DNA of 64,000 nucleotides from SAR116 cluster bacterium AG-447-C21. GTDB taxonomy: Bacteria > Pseudomonadota > Alphaproteobacteria > Thalassobaculales > Thalassobaculaceae. Shown in pieces: positions 52,203 through 61,327 of this stretch (its first letter is position 1; every line of letters starts with the position of its first letter). The position numbers and the translations under genes are program-made. The notes beneath the pieces were generated by a model, which saw only the letters and a list, made by a program, of their open reading frames with translations, did no database searches and was not told the origin of the DNA. Location: positions 43,196 through 107,195 of the forward strand of contig QCQB01000005.1 of the NCBI GenBank assembly GCA_003212315.1, given 5' to 3'.

Positions 52203-54092
52203 CTAGTCTTTTGCCTGACACCAGAACTGATACATGGAAATAAAGGTGTTTGGATATTCCTGTTCAAAAATATCCCATTTTTCTAAATCGTAATAGTCTG
52301 TGGAAGAATTAAATTTATTTTTGAAAGTTTTTTCAATGGACTCTGTCAAATTTGCGAAGCCCAGAAACCTTAGATTTAAATCCGTTATTATTTTGGCTAT
52401 TTGGGGTATGGAGAACTGGATTTCATTTTCATGGAATAAAAGATCTCTGCAACCACTGAGCGAGTAATAATCTGCGATATTCGTTATTACATTATCAACA
52501 CCCTTTACAGATTTCATCAGTACCCGTGAACGACGTTCTCGAATAAAATTGGCCACCCTTTCTTTATCAAGGTTTGGAGGAACTACATCTCTCAGTCCAT
52601 TCCATTCACGCCTTCCTCTTGAGCTATAAAGTCCAATTCTCATTAGGCCACCTCGTTTTAGTAAGTTTCGAAGTGTTGTCCAACCTGCTAACGGATCGTT
52701 CATATGGTGCAACACACCAGAGGACTCTATTAAATCAAAGCGATGGTCTAACTTATCTAGGTTCAATATATCGCCTTGCGCGAACTTTATATTACTCTGA
52801 CCTAACTTTTCAGCCTGCATCACAGCATAACTCAGGGACTGCAAACTCAGATCTATTGCGAATACGTTCGAACCAGCATAGCGATTAGCAGTAGAAATCG
52901 CATGCCTCCCTGTTCCACAACCCGCTATCATAATCTCTGGCTTATCAAGATTTAAACTATCGGTATGTCTTACCGGAAATTGGTTTTTCAATCTTTCACG
53001 AAGTGACTGTGTTGTTTTCTCTCTATCAAGAGAAAGCCATCTTGGATAAGGGTTCAGTTCATATTGCTGCATCACTCTTTGGGAAACCGGATCTTCTGCA
53101 TAGCTTAATCTTGCAATGTTAAGAGACAGTTTTTTCTGTGTTGAGGGATCCAATACATCTCTTTCTATCAAAAGTTTCAATCCGGCTGGCGTATTTTCCA
53201 AAAGTCCGATTTTCTGCCAAAAATCATGTGGAACTTTTAACGACCCAATCGGTAGATACATCGCGATGATTGCAATCTGTTTATGGGAAAGGTTTAATAT
53301 ATTTTCGGAGATGCGGCGGGTTGTTTCCTCTTCCCATTGAGTAGTGGAAAATACAAACTCTGTTGCGTGACACTGAAGCGCAATTGCCCACAATAATCCG
53401 TCGTCTACGTTAATTTCATCTGCATTATCAATTAACAATAAAAGCTGCTGGCGCGCGACCGTTATCCAGCACTCGATCTGTTTTGACGGCACTATCGTCC
53501 AAGTTAGGATGTTAATCAGTAGGGGGTCATTTATAGTTTTGGGTGTAAGGAAACAACATTCAGTTTTGTTCCCATATGCTTTTTCAGCAGTATTCAGAAA
53601 AAAACCAAATCTTCGACTAGAATTTACCAACGTTAGTGCCGAAGATGATAGCTTTTGTAAATCGATGCAATCCTGATCAAACAAAAAAAGAAATAACGAA
53701 CGCGCAATAAAAGAAGGTTTAATGAAAGTAGTGGTGGCAAGTAAAGAGGATAATTCCACTAGTAGTTCGGCGTCATAAGATTTCTTTTTTAATATCAAAG
53801 AAAACTGTTCTAATGCTTCTTCAACACGATTCAATTGATGCAGAGCCCGAGCAAGATTTTTTCGAGCTATTACATATTCTGGATTTATCTTTATCGCTTT
53901 CTTGTACGACTTTACGGCTTCCTTTACCGAGCCGGAGGCTTTAAGAGCAACTGCCAAGTTGTTGTGAACTTCGGGGACACGGGGTTGTGACCGTGCAATC
54001 TTTTGATAAATGGCAACAGCTTCAGTTGCGTATCCTTGCGACATCAACCTGCCTGCCTCTCGTGACTGTTCTATCCAATCAGAACCTGACAT
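52203..54092 (-). CDS. TPR-repeat class I SAM methyltransferase
   Basis: N-terminal TPRs (VPEVHNNLAVALKASGSVKEAVKSYKKAIKINPEY); MTase IMIAGCGTGRHAISTANRYAGSNVFAIDLS...DLIESSGVLHHMNDPLAGW. Confidence 0.87.
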   Translation of the reverse strand: MSGSDWIEQSREAGRLMSQGYATEAVAIYQKIARSQPRVPEVHNNLAVALKASGSVKEAVKSYKKAIKINPEYVIARKNLARALHQLNRVEEALEQFSLILKKKSYDAELLVELSSLLATTTFIKPSFIARSLFLFLFDQDCIDLQKLSSSALTLVNSSRRFGFFLNTAEKAYGNKTECCFLTPKTINDPLLINILTWTIVPSKQIECWITVARQQLLLLIDNADEINVDDGLLWAIALQCHATEFVFSTTQWEEETTRRISENILNLSHKQIAIIAMYLPIGSLKVPHDFWQKIGLLENTPAGLKLLIERDVLDPSTQKKLSLNIARLSYAEDPVSQRVMQQYELNPYPRWLSLDREKTTQSLRERLKNQFPVRHTDSLNLDKPEIMIAGCGTGRHAISTANRYAGSNVFAIDLSLQSLSYAVMQAEKLGQSNIKFAQGDILNLDKLDHRFDLIESSGVLHHMNDPLAGWTTLRNLLKRGGLMRIGLYSSRGRREWNGLRDVVPPNLDKERVANFIRERRSRVLMKSVKGVDNVITNIADYYSLSGCRDLLFHENEIQFSIPQIAKIITDLNLRFLGFANLTESIEKTFKNKFNSSTDYYDLEKWDIFEQEYPNTFISMYQFWCQAKD

Positions 54093-54118
54093 ACTTTATT
54101 TCCAATATCTAATGACAT

Positions 54119-55336
54119 TTATATATGAACGTCGAATGCAATGCTTATTCTCTCTCCCTCATCAGAAAAAGGGATCGTTCCATGCCAAACATATGATGGA
54201 AACAGTACGACTAACCCAGGCTCCGGCTTAATCTTTCGAATAAACTTCTCTCCACCCAAACAAGGAAGTCCATAACCAGGCCTATTGAACTCAATCCAAC
54301 CCGCCGTTGGGTCACTTTCTCTGCCATTTCCCTCATAGGTATTGACATAAAATACACCACTCAACCAACCTTTATTGTGTATGTGGCCTGATTGATAATT
54401 CGTTGGACCAAGGAAATTTGCCCAAATATCTATACTATATTTGTCCGGTTTAATCGCTAAAAATGGATGATTTTGGTCGGACGGTAATTCTGATATGTAC
54501 TGATTTATGGTTTTCTCGAGACTTAATTTTAAAATATCTAAAATTGGATCCTGATACTCAAAAAGCCTTGGCACTATTGCTCCGCCTCTAATTGCCCTTT
54601 GGGTTGGGTCCCATTCAGATGTGCGATTTGGATGCCTTTTTAATACCTCTCTTAATTTTGAATTGAACCTGCTTATATCTCCAAGCTTTTCATTTATCTC
54701 TAAAAATCGAGACTTCACTAAGTCGCCAAATCCGACTAAATAGTCGACTTTTGATTCCTCATCCGCTCCCATTAAAGCTATTGTTTTGTATGCTAGTGAT
54801 CTGATGTTGTGGGGATCCACCTCAAATATAAAATTTAAAGTTTTTAGAGCTTCATATGGTTCTTTTAATTTTAAATAAATAGCGGCCAGGTTGTTTAATG
54901 CCGGTATTGAGGCCGGTTCGATAATTGATGCTTTACGATATAGGCAACACAACTTACTCAACAGTTTATCATCTTGCAAAGAATTAGACTGGATCAAGTT
55001 ACCAAGAGAAATAAGCGTCGCTGCTTGACTTGGATATAATAAAATAGCTCGCCTGTAAGCTTTGTCTGCAATATCATATTCATTAGCTTGACTATAATAA
55101 TCACCTGCTAAAACATGCGCCTTCATATACTCTGGGTAGTGTTTTAACACTATAGGTAAAATTTTCTTAACTTCATTATATTTGCCATTTGTGAAAGATA
55201 ACTTTGCCAAGAGAGTCAGGGCGATTGGATGCGTATTAACCACTTTTAAAATATCGCGGTAAATACGTTCTGCTTCTTTGAGCTGGCCCGAATTATGGTG
55301 AGCAATCCCTGTTGAAAGAGCTTTTTGAATATCCAT
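54119..55336 (-). CDS. TPR-repeat putative 2OG-Fe(II) oxygenase
   Basis: N-terminal TPRs; C-terminal GHIHNKGWLSGVFYVNTYEG...GLVVLFPSYVWHGTIPFSDEGERISIAFDVHI. Confidence 0.82.
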   Translation of the reverse strand: MDIQKALSTGIAHHNSGQLKEAERIYRDILKVVNTHPIALTLLAKLSFTNGKYNEVKKILPIVLKHYPEYMKAHVLAGDYYSQANEYDIADKAYRRAILLYPSQAATLISLGNLIQSNSLQDDKLLSKLCCLYRKASIIEPASIPALNNLAAIYLKLKEPYEALKTLNFIFEVDPHNIRSLAYKTIALMGADEESKVDYLVGFGDLVKSRFLEINEKLGDISRFNSKLREVLKRHPNRTSEWDPTQRAIRGGAIVPRLFEYQDPILDILKLSLEKTINQYISELPSDQNHPFLAIKPDKYSIDIWANFLGPTNYQSGHIHNKGWLSGVFYVNTYEGNGRESDPTAGWIEFNRPGYGLPCLGGEKFIRKIKPEPGLVVLFPSYVWHGTIPFSDEGERISIAFDVHI

Positions 55337-55514
55337 AAACTATCAACAATCTATTAACTTAATTATTTTAACAATTTACCTATAAACTGCTATTTTCCAA
55401 ATTGACTTAAAGTTACAAATCATCACAAACGCAACTAGACAGCGCCGTCGCTTTATTTTATACACCGAGTCAGTGCTTTTAATGTACAGATATTTTTTGT
55501 TTGTATTCGCACCT

Positions 55515-55590
55515 GCCCAGGTAGCTCAGTTGGTAGAGCAGTGGACTGAAAATCCGCGTGTCGGTGGTTCAAATCCGCCCCTGGGCACCA
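55515..55590 (+). tRNA. tRNA-Phe (GAA)
   Basis: GCCCAGG...GGACTGAAAATCC...GGTTCAAATCC...CCTGGGCACCA: cloverleaf with anticodon GAA and encoded CCA. Confidence 0.97.
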
Positions 55591-55701
55591 TTTTTTCATA
55601 AAATCTGTTTTTTCTCTTTGCCTGCAGTAAAATCCACAAGCCTAATCGCTCAATCACACAGCAAAGTCCAACGATGGCAATGCCCAAAACACCAGAAACG
55701 A

Positions 55702-56898
55702 CTATAAACCTGCGGTAAAGTTTCCAATCACCCCCTTTTTCTTCAAATTCTTGATCGTAAGCGCACTGTAGCCAAGTTCCGTCAATACCTCCTCGTTGTG
55801 CTCGCCTATATGCGGGCTATGAGTGAGGCGGTCGTTAGTCTCCGGAATAGGCTGACCTGGAATAGTCGCCATTGGAATACGCCCTAAAGTATCATTTTCA
55901 ACCAAGCGTATGGCATTGACTGCTTGAACCTGTGCATCCTCAAATAGATCAATATGGGTCTGTACCTTCGCATTCAAGATATCGGCTTTGGAAATCAACT
56001 TATTCCATTCGTCGCTGGTCTTGGTCTCAATGATAGGGCGGATTTGGGACAGCAAAAAATCACCGTTGGCGACTCTCTGACGCGGCCCAACGAAGCGCGG
56101 ATCGTCACTCCATTCCTCCTTACCGATTAAGGTACAAAAACTCTTAAACTGGGTGTCGCGGCGGGCATTAATCGATATAAAGCCATCCTTCGTTTTGAAA
56201 CTTCCGACCGGCATGCCGATAGGTTCCGCATCTCCGCCTTGGAGATAGGACTCCATAATTGCAGCCTCTTGGAAAACCATGGCTGATTCCAACAGACTGG
56301 TTTCGATCAGCTTGCCTTTGCCCCTCATTGCCTGTGCGTACAAAGCGGCAGCGGCTGCCTGAAAAGCATAGAGACCGCTGGCAAAGTCGATCGCCAACAT
56401 GTTGATCCGTTGCGGCAGACCGTTGATATCACGATTGATCGACATCATTCCGGTATATGCCTGCATCACGGAATCGGTCGCGGGTTGATGGCGACGCGGT
56501 CCTTTCTGACCAAACCCAGTAACCGCGACGTAGATGACTTTTGAGTTTGTCTTGACGACAGAATCATAATCGAGGCCAAATTTTACCAGCTTTCCAACCC
56601 GATAATTCTGGATCATTACGTTGCATTCAGTAGCTAGTTGTTTTGCAATCTCTATTCCGTCAGGCGCCTTCAAATCAACGGCAAGGCTCCGCTTTCCACG
56701 ATTAACTACAACTGAATGGGCTGTCTGATCGCCAACGGCTTTGCCAAGCTGGCGACCCCAGCATCCAGCACCAGGCGGTTCTAATTTTATTACGTCAGCA
56801 CCGTTGCGAGCGAAATGCATGCCGCAATAAGGTCCTGCAACGCCTTGACTAAGGTCGAGCACTTTTACTCCTTCGAAGGGCAGATCATCATGCACCAT
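55702..56898 (-). CDS. CaiB/BaiF family (class III) CoA-transferase
   Basis: LPFEGVKVLDLSQGVAGPYCGMHFARNGADVIKLEPPGAGCWGRQLG...NRGKRSLAVDLKAPDG...YRVGKLVKFGLDYDSV. Confidence 0.93.
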   Translation of the reverse strand: MVHDDLPFEGVKVLDLSQGVAGPYCGMHFARNGADVIKLEPPGAGCWGRQLGKAVGDQTAHSVVVNRGKRSLAVDLKAPDGIEIAKQLATECNVMIQNYRVGKLVKFGLDYDSVVKTNSKVIYVAVTGFGQKGPRRHQPATDSVMQAYTGMMSINRDINGLPQRINMLAIDFASGLYAFQAAAAALYAQAMRGKGKLIETSLLESAMVFQEAAIMESYLQGGDAEPIGMPVGSFKTKDGFISINARRDTQFKSFCTLIGKEEWSDDPRFVGPRQRVANGDFLLSQIRPIIETKTSDEWNKLISKADILNAKVQTHIDLFEDAQVQAVNAIRLVENDTLGRIPMATIPGQPIPETNDRLTHSPHIGEHNEEVLTELGYSALTIKNLKKKGVIGNFTAGL

Positions 56899-57196
56899 TT
56901 ATTTAACCTCCAATCGAATTCATATAGTCCGTTCCAAGTACCCATATAACCTAAACAACGCGCCATTATCAGCCATCATGCCGAAATTATTCTAACTCAC
57001 GAGCACTTTACGCTTTATATAGTTGTTTTTATTATTTAAGTACCTTGTAACCAGATACCCCAATCGTCAATTAACCTCATATCATCGTGGTGATATAAAA
57101 ATATTTGAGAATTAAGAAAAGTTTTTAAACTAGTTCAGAAATAATATTTGGACATATGATAATTAGGCAAACACAACTTTCGGGAGCAGCACATAA

Positions 57197-58228
57197 ATGG
57201 CTAAACCCCTAATTGATTTACCAGTCAATACTCAAGCCCCTCTCCAAGTTCATGTGAATAGAAACGGTTCCAAAGAGAGCATGCATGAAATTGATGTGGC
57301 TGTTTGTGATGCAGATGGAAAAGTTATATTGGGTATGGGTGATGAAGAAAGCGTGATTTTTCCTCGATCTGCAATGAAACCCCTTCAAGCTATTGCACTT
57401 GTCGAACTTCTAAACTCGTCAGCCAATATTCCTGAGTTTTCAACCGCTGAAATTGCGTTGATTTGTGCAAGCCATAATGGTGAAATATTTCATACTGAGG
57501 CTGTAACTAAGTTACTTGATAAATTTGACATATCAATTGATGAGCTGATTTGTGGTGCTCACTGGTCAACGCATCAAGAAACGATGATATCGCAGGCCAG
57601 ACGCATGGATGAACCCCATAAAGTCCATAATAATTGCAGCGGCAAACATGCCGGCATGTTGATCCTCTCAAAACTTTTGAATGGCAGGACGTCCGGCTAT
57701 GCTAACCTGACCAATATGGTCCAACAGCGAATCCTAGGCACTTTAGAGTTCATGACCGGTTTAGATTTGTTGCAGTACACACATGGCATAGATGGCTGTG
57801 GTGCGCCCGTGTTTTCAGCCCCGCTGGGAAATTGGGCAAGGGCATTTGCTCTATTTGCCGGTGGCGGCGAACTACCTGAAACAAGGCATAACGCTTGCCA
57901 GAGAATACGTAAGAGTATAGCAGCAGAGCCATTATACATTGCCGGTCATGATAGAGCGTGTACCGCTATAAACTCAGCTTATGGCGAAGCAATTACCGTT
58001 AAAACGGGTGCTGAGGGTGTTTATTCTGCTGCATTTCATGAATTAGGTCTCGGAACCGTGCTAAAAGCCAGAGACGGTAGCAAAAGAGGAGCAGAAGTTG
58101 CTATAGGCGCAGTTATACGAGCTTTAGGTTATCCAACAGATGGCTTGGTTAAGAACTTCTTCGAACCAAGGCTACTAAACTGGGCTGGGGAAGAGGTTGG
58201 CGACATTACCATGCCACAGTTCCTGTAA
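57197..58228 (+). CDS. Asparaginase family protein (thermolabile/Rhizobium-type)
   Basis: VAVCDADGKVILGMGDEESVIFPRSAMKPLQAIALVE...ICASHNGEIFHTEAV...HNNCSGKHAGML...GIDGCGAPVFS. Confidence 0.9.
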   Translation: MAKPLIDLPVNTQAPLQVHVNRNGSKESMHEIDVAVCDADGKVILGMGDEESVIFPRSAMKPLQAIALVELLNSSANIPEFSTAEIALICASHNGEIFHTEAVTKLLDKFDISIDELICGAHWSTHQETMISQARRMDEPHKVHNNCSGKHAGMLILSKLLNGRTSGYANLTNMVQQRILGTLEFMTGLDLLQYTHGIDGCGAPVFSAPLGNWARAFALFAGGGELPETRHNACQRIRKSIAAEPLYIAGHDRACTAINSAYGEAITVKTGAEGVYSAAFHELGLGTVLKARDGSKRGAEVAIGAVIRALGYPTDGLVKNFFEPRLLNWAGEEVGDITMPQFL

Positions 58229-58232
58229 GGTT

Positions 58233-58393
58233 TTAGCTGTTTGAAGCCTTTTTTGGCTGCTTTACTTGAAAGTATCCGCCCGGTCTCTTAAACCAGTTAG
58301 AATAAGCATCAACTGTTGCGGAGTCTTGGAGCTTCTGAAACGAGGTTTTCGCATCACTGCATTACCTTGGTTTACAGCAAACGCGTCCGCCAT
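58233..58393 (-). pseudogene. Possible frameshifted small gene
   Basis: From ATG at 58391-58393: MADAFAVNQGNA...; a second frame gives SDAKTSFQKLQDSATVDAYSNWFKRPGGYFQVKQPKKASNS*. Joining them needs one extra base (161 nt total). Confidence 0.3.
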
Positions 58394-58643
58394 ATTTAAG
58401 CCTCAAACGTCTTGTGGCGCTGAGAATGCATCTATTTAAATGGATTGTTATTAATTAAAAGGGCTATCTTGCTATCTATACGAAAAGTAGAAGTGGATCT
58501 ATTACTAGATTGGTGACAGCTTGACTAACGCGTCAAGCGTTATCACGCACAGGCATATGGCTTTCGCAATAGTCCAAGTGCATAAAACGATTATTGAAGG
58601 TGCTTTAAATCAGAACTATTTGCTAATAGGAGGTAAATGACAC

Positions 58644-59492
58644 ATGAAGCGTATTTATGAATTTGCACGCAAACCAGCAATTCGAAATTATACAATTTTG
58701 GATCTTCAAGACCTGAAGGTAACAGGCAAAAAGCTATCTATGGCCAACCCATCAAATGCCGATGAAATTCGAGCCTGTAAAGAAGCGGGTATTGATTTAT
58801 TCGTTGTTGGTATGGATCAAATAGACGATGTTCGCTCCATCGCACCAACGCATTTCGCTCGTGTGGGATCAAGATGGGCACAGTTCGACTCTAACGAAGA
58901 ACTCCTAGCTGATGCCTTCGAAGCAATGCGTCGTGGTGCGGACATGTATTATACTTTGCGTTCACTTAATGCCATAGAGATGATGACACGCGAAGGCATA
59001 CCGGTACAAAGCCATATAGGGCTCATACCCACTTTCAGTCACTATTGCGGTGGTTTGCGTGGATGGGGCCGCAAAGCTGATGAAGCACTTAAAATATTTG
59101 AGACCCTCAAACGAATGGAAGACGTAGGCGTAATTGCTGTGGAAGCAGAGTGTATAGCCGAAGAAGTGTTAGAAGCAGTCAATAAAAAAACCTCTATTGT
59201 GACCTTCTCATTGGGGTCGGGTATGGCGGGCGATGTGATAATGTCTTTTGTAGCTGATATTTGCGGTGAAGCTAGCGAAGAGGATAGACCACCAAAACAT
59301 GCTCATGCCTTCGGCAATGTTGGACGCTTACACAAACAGATCCATGACGAACGCGTTGCTGCCCTTGGTCAATTTCACAGCGAAGTAGTTGAAGGCAACT
59401 TCCCATATCAACAAACCAACATCTCAATGCATGAGGGAGAAAGAGATAAATTTCTCGAGGCTCTTGATAAATGGAGCCCAACGCATCAATGA
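58644..59492 (+). CDS. PanB-like (ketopantoate hydroxymethyltransferase / PEP-mutase-like TIM barrel) divergent protein
   Basis: AIEMMTREGIPVQSHIGLIPTFSHYCGGLRGWGRKADEALKIFETLKRMEDVGVIAVEAECIAEEVLEAV matches the PanB GIPVxGHIGLTPQ..GG...GR core; N-terminal PanB metal-site motifs not seen. Confidence 0.7.
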   Translation: MKRIYEFARKPAIRNYTILDLQDLKVTGKKLSMANPSNADEIRACKEAGIDLFVVGMDQIDDVRSIAPTHFARVGSRWAQFDSNEELLADAFEAMRRGADMYYTLRSLNAIEMMTREGIPVQSHIGLIPTFSHYCGGLRGWGRKADEALKIFETLKRMEDVGVIAVEAECIAEEVLEAVNKKTSIVTFSLGSGMAGDVIMSFVADICGEASEEDRPPKHAHAFGNVGRLHKQIHDERVAALGQFHSEVVEGNFPYQQTNISMHEGERDKFLEALDKWSPTHQ

Positions 59493-59507
59493 CGGGTGGA
59501 TTTAAAT

Positions 59508-59570
59508 ATGGGTAATTATGGATATTAAGATAAAAAGACTTTAGTCACTGGTGCAAGTAATGCTGTTAAT
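59508..59570 (+). pseudogene. Possible remnant of a short-chain dehydrogenase/reductase start
   Basis: MGNYGY*DKKTLVTGASNAVNG: in-frame TAA at 59526-59528 interrupts a KTLVTGAS SDR-type signature. Confidence 0.3.
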
Positions 59571-59571
59571 G

Positions 59572-59610
59572 GGTTTGAGGAGCAAAAAATCTTCCTCAAA
59601 CCTTGGTTTT
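59572..59610 (+). terminator. Rho-independent-terminator-like hairpin
   Basis: Perfect 10-bp stem GGTTTGAGGA (59572-59581) / TCCTCAAACC (59593-59602), followed by a T-rich TTGGTTTTT. Confidence 0.65.
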
Positions 59611-59854
59611 TGCAAAAATTTAAACACTTTAGCAGGGCATATAACTCGCCACTTGGCACCATTCTCGTTAGATATTCTTGCTATATTAATACACACGTAA
59701 CGTAGACTAGCGTGATATAGATGACAATTGATGCATTTTCGTTATTACTGCATTCTATAAACTCTGCTTCCATTTATTATTTAATGATTTATTAGAAGAA
59801 GCCCCTCAGAAGCGGTAATGCCGAAACTGACTACAAAAAGGATATTAAATTGTT

Positions 59855-61327
59855 TTGTGGATATTGATTACCTGCACTCTTGTGACAACTCTCTATGGAA
59901 CAAATTTGACGATTGCAAATGTTTCGTTACCACAAATCCAAGGTGCATTATCAGCCAGCCCAGATCAAATCTCCTGGGTCGTCACATCAAATTTAATTGC
60001 AACCGCGGTTACCATTCCACTGGCGGGTTGGATAGCAAATAGGTTTGGCCGACGGCGTTCTATGATATGGGGCGTTACTGGTTTCGCCATCGCGACCTTA
60101 ATGTGTGGTCTCTCTTCATCTCTTGCTGAGCTCATTTTATGGCGTATCTTACAATCGGCTTTTTGTTCACCACTAGCGGCTATCGCGCAGTCTGTCGTTA
60201 TTGATGAATTTACCGGTGAGAGAAGAGCGAAGGCCACATCTATTTACATGATGGGTGTAGGAATACCTGCCACCGTCGCGCCGATAATAAGTGGATATGT
60301 CTGTGAAGAATTATCTTGGTCCTGGGTATTTTTCATTTTGGTACCAGTAGCATTTCTTGCTCTATTTGGATTATTAAAGTCGATAAAACCCGACCCACCA
60401 AGCCCAAGGAATATAACACTTGATTGGATTGGATTTATCAGTTTAGCAGTTATGATCGCGTGCATTCAATTAGTGCTTGATCGTGGAGAACGCGAAGAAT
60501 GGTTGAGTTCAGGTGAAATTTTATTCGAATGTTTTTTAATTATAATATTTGGTTGGATATTTTTCTCTCATAGTTTAACGGCCAAACTTCCATTATTTGA
60601 TCTACGTCTTTTCCTAGAGCGCAATTTTGCATTGGGTATCGGCATACATTGTATATTCGGAATGTTATTTGTTACACCGATGGTGCTTATCCCTTCAATG
60701 CTTCAACAGCTTACTGAGGTGCCCGACTTCACAGTTGGTATCCTAATAAGTCTACGTTTTATAGCGACAGCAATAGCAATGCTAATAATGGTGTTTTTCG
60801 CAAGCCAGTGGAGTCCAAAATTCCTGCTCTTACTTGGATTTGGTCTTCACACATACGCCGGAATTCAAATGGCTACATTTGATATGAACACATCAATATT
60901 TGAGATGGCTTGGGCGTTATCAATTACAGGGTTAGGCGTTGGTTTTTTATGGGTTCCTATGACCATAGTGACATTTTCGAATTTAGACCCAAAACGTTCT
61001 GTAGAAGGTGCCATGATGTGGAATTTTATGCGTAGCATCGGGTCGAGCTTTTACATTTCATTGAGTTTTATCGTTATTTTTCATACACAAAAGATTAATT
61101 ATGCAACTCTCGTGCAATGGATAAATCCATACATCAATCACTTAAAAAGTGATTTTCTGGCGGGCGATCAAGCCAGTCTCATTAATGCAGCCGGAGAGAT
61201 CAGCCAACAAGCTACCAACATAAGTTATATCAATAGCTTCAATTTTTTCTTATGGACCTCGTTACTCGCTTACCCTTTAATTATGTTAATTTCATGGCCC
61301 CCCAAAAGCATGGGCAATAAATCTTAA
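59855..61327 (+). CDS. MFS transporter, DHA2 (EmrB/QacA) family; N-terminus uncertain
   Basis: WILITCTLVTTLYGTNLTIANVSLPQIQGALSASPDQISWVVTSNLIATAVTIPLAGWIANRFGRRR. ORF begins at TTG; an upstream ATG lies in a different frame. Confidence 0.87.
   Translation: MWILITCTLVTTLYGTNLTIANVSLPQIQGALSASPDQISWVVTSNLIATAVTIPLAGWIANRFGRRRSMIWGVTGFAIATLMCGLSSSLAELILWRILQSAFCSPLAAIAQSVVIDEFTGERRAKATSIYMMGVGIPATVAPIISGYVCEELSWSWVFFILVPVAFLALFGLLKSIKPDPPSPRNITLDWIGFISLAVMIACIQLVLDRGEREEWLSSGEILFECFLIIIFGWIFFSHSLTAKLPLFDLRLFLERNFALGIGIHCIFGMLFVTPMVLIPSMLQQLTEVPDFTVGILISLRFIATAIAMLIMVFFASQWSPKFLLLLGFGLHTYAGIQMATFDMNTSIFEMAWALSITGLGVGFLWVPMTIVTFSNLDPKRSVEGAMMWNFMRSIGSSFYISLSFIVIFHTQKINYATLVQWINPYINHLKSDFLAGDQASLINAAGEISQQATNISYINSFNFFLWTSLLAYPLIMLISWPPKSMGNKS

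Noticed and set aside
55566-57000. Search for a duplicated tRNA-Phe 3' end (attachment repeat) flanking the CoA-transferase
   Set aside because: No second copy of TTCAAATCCGCCCCTGGGCACCA was seen, so no island boundaries are claimed.
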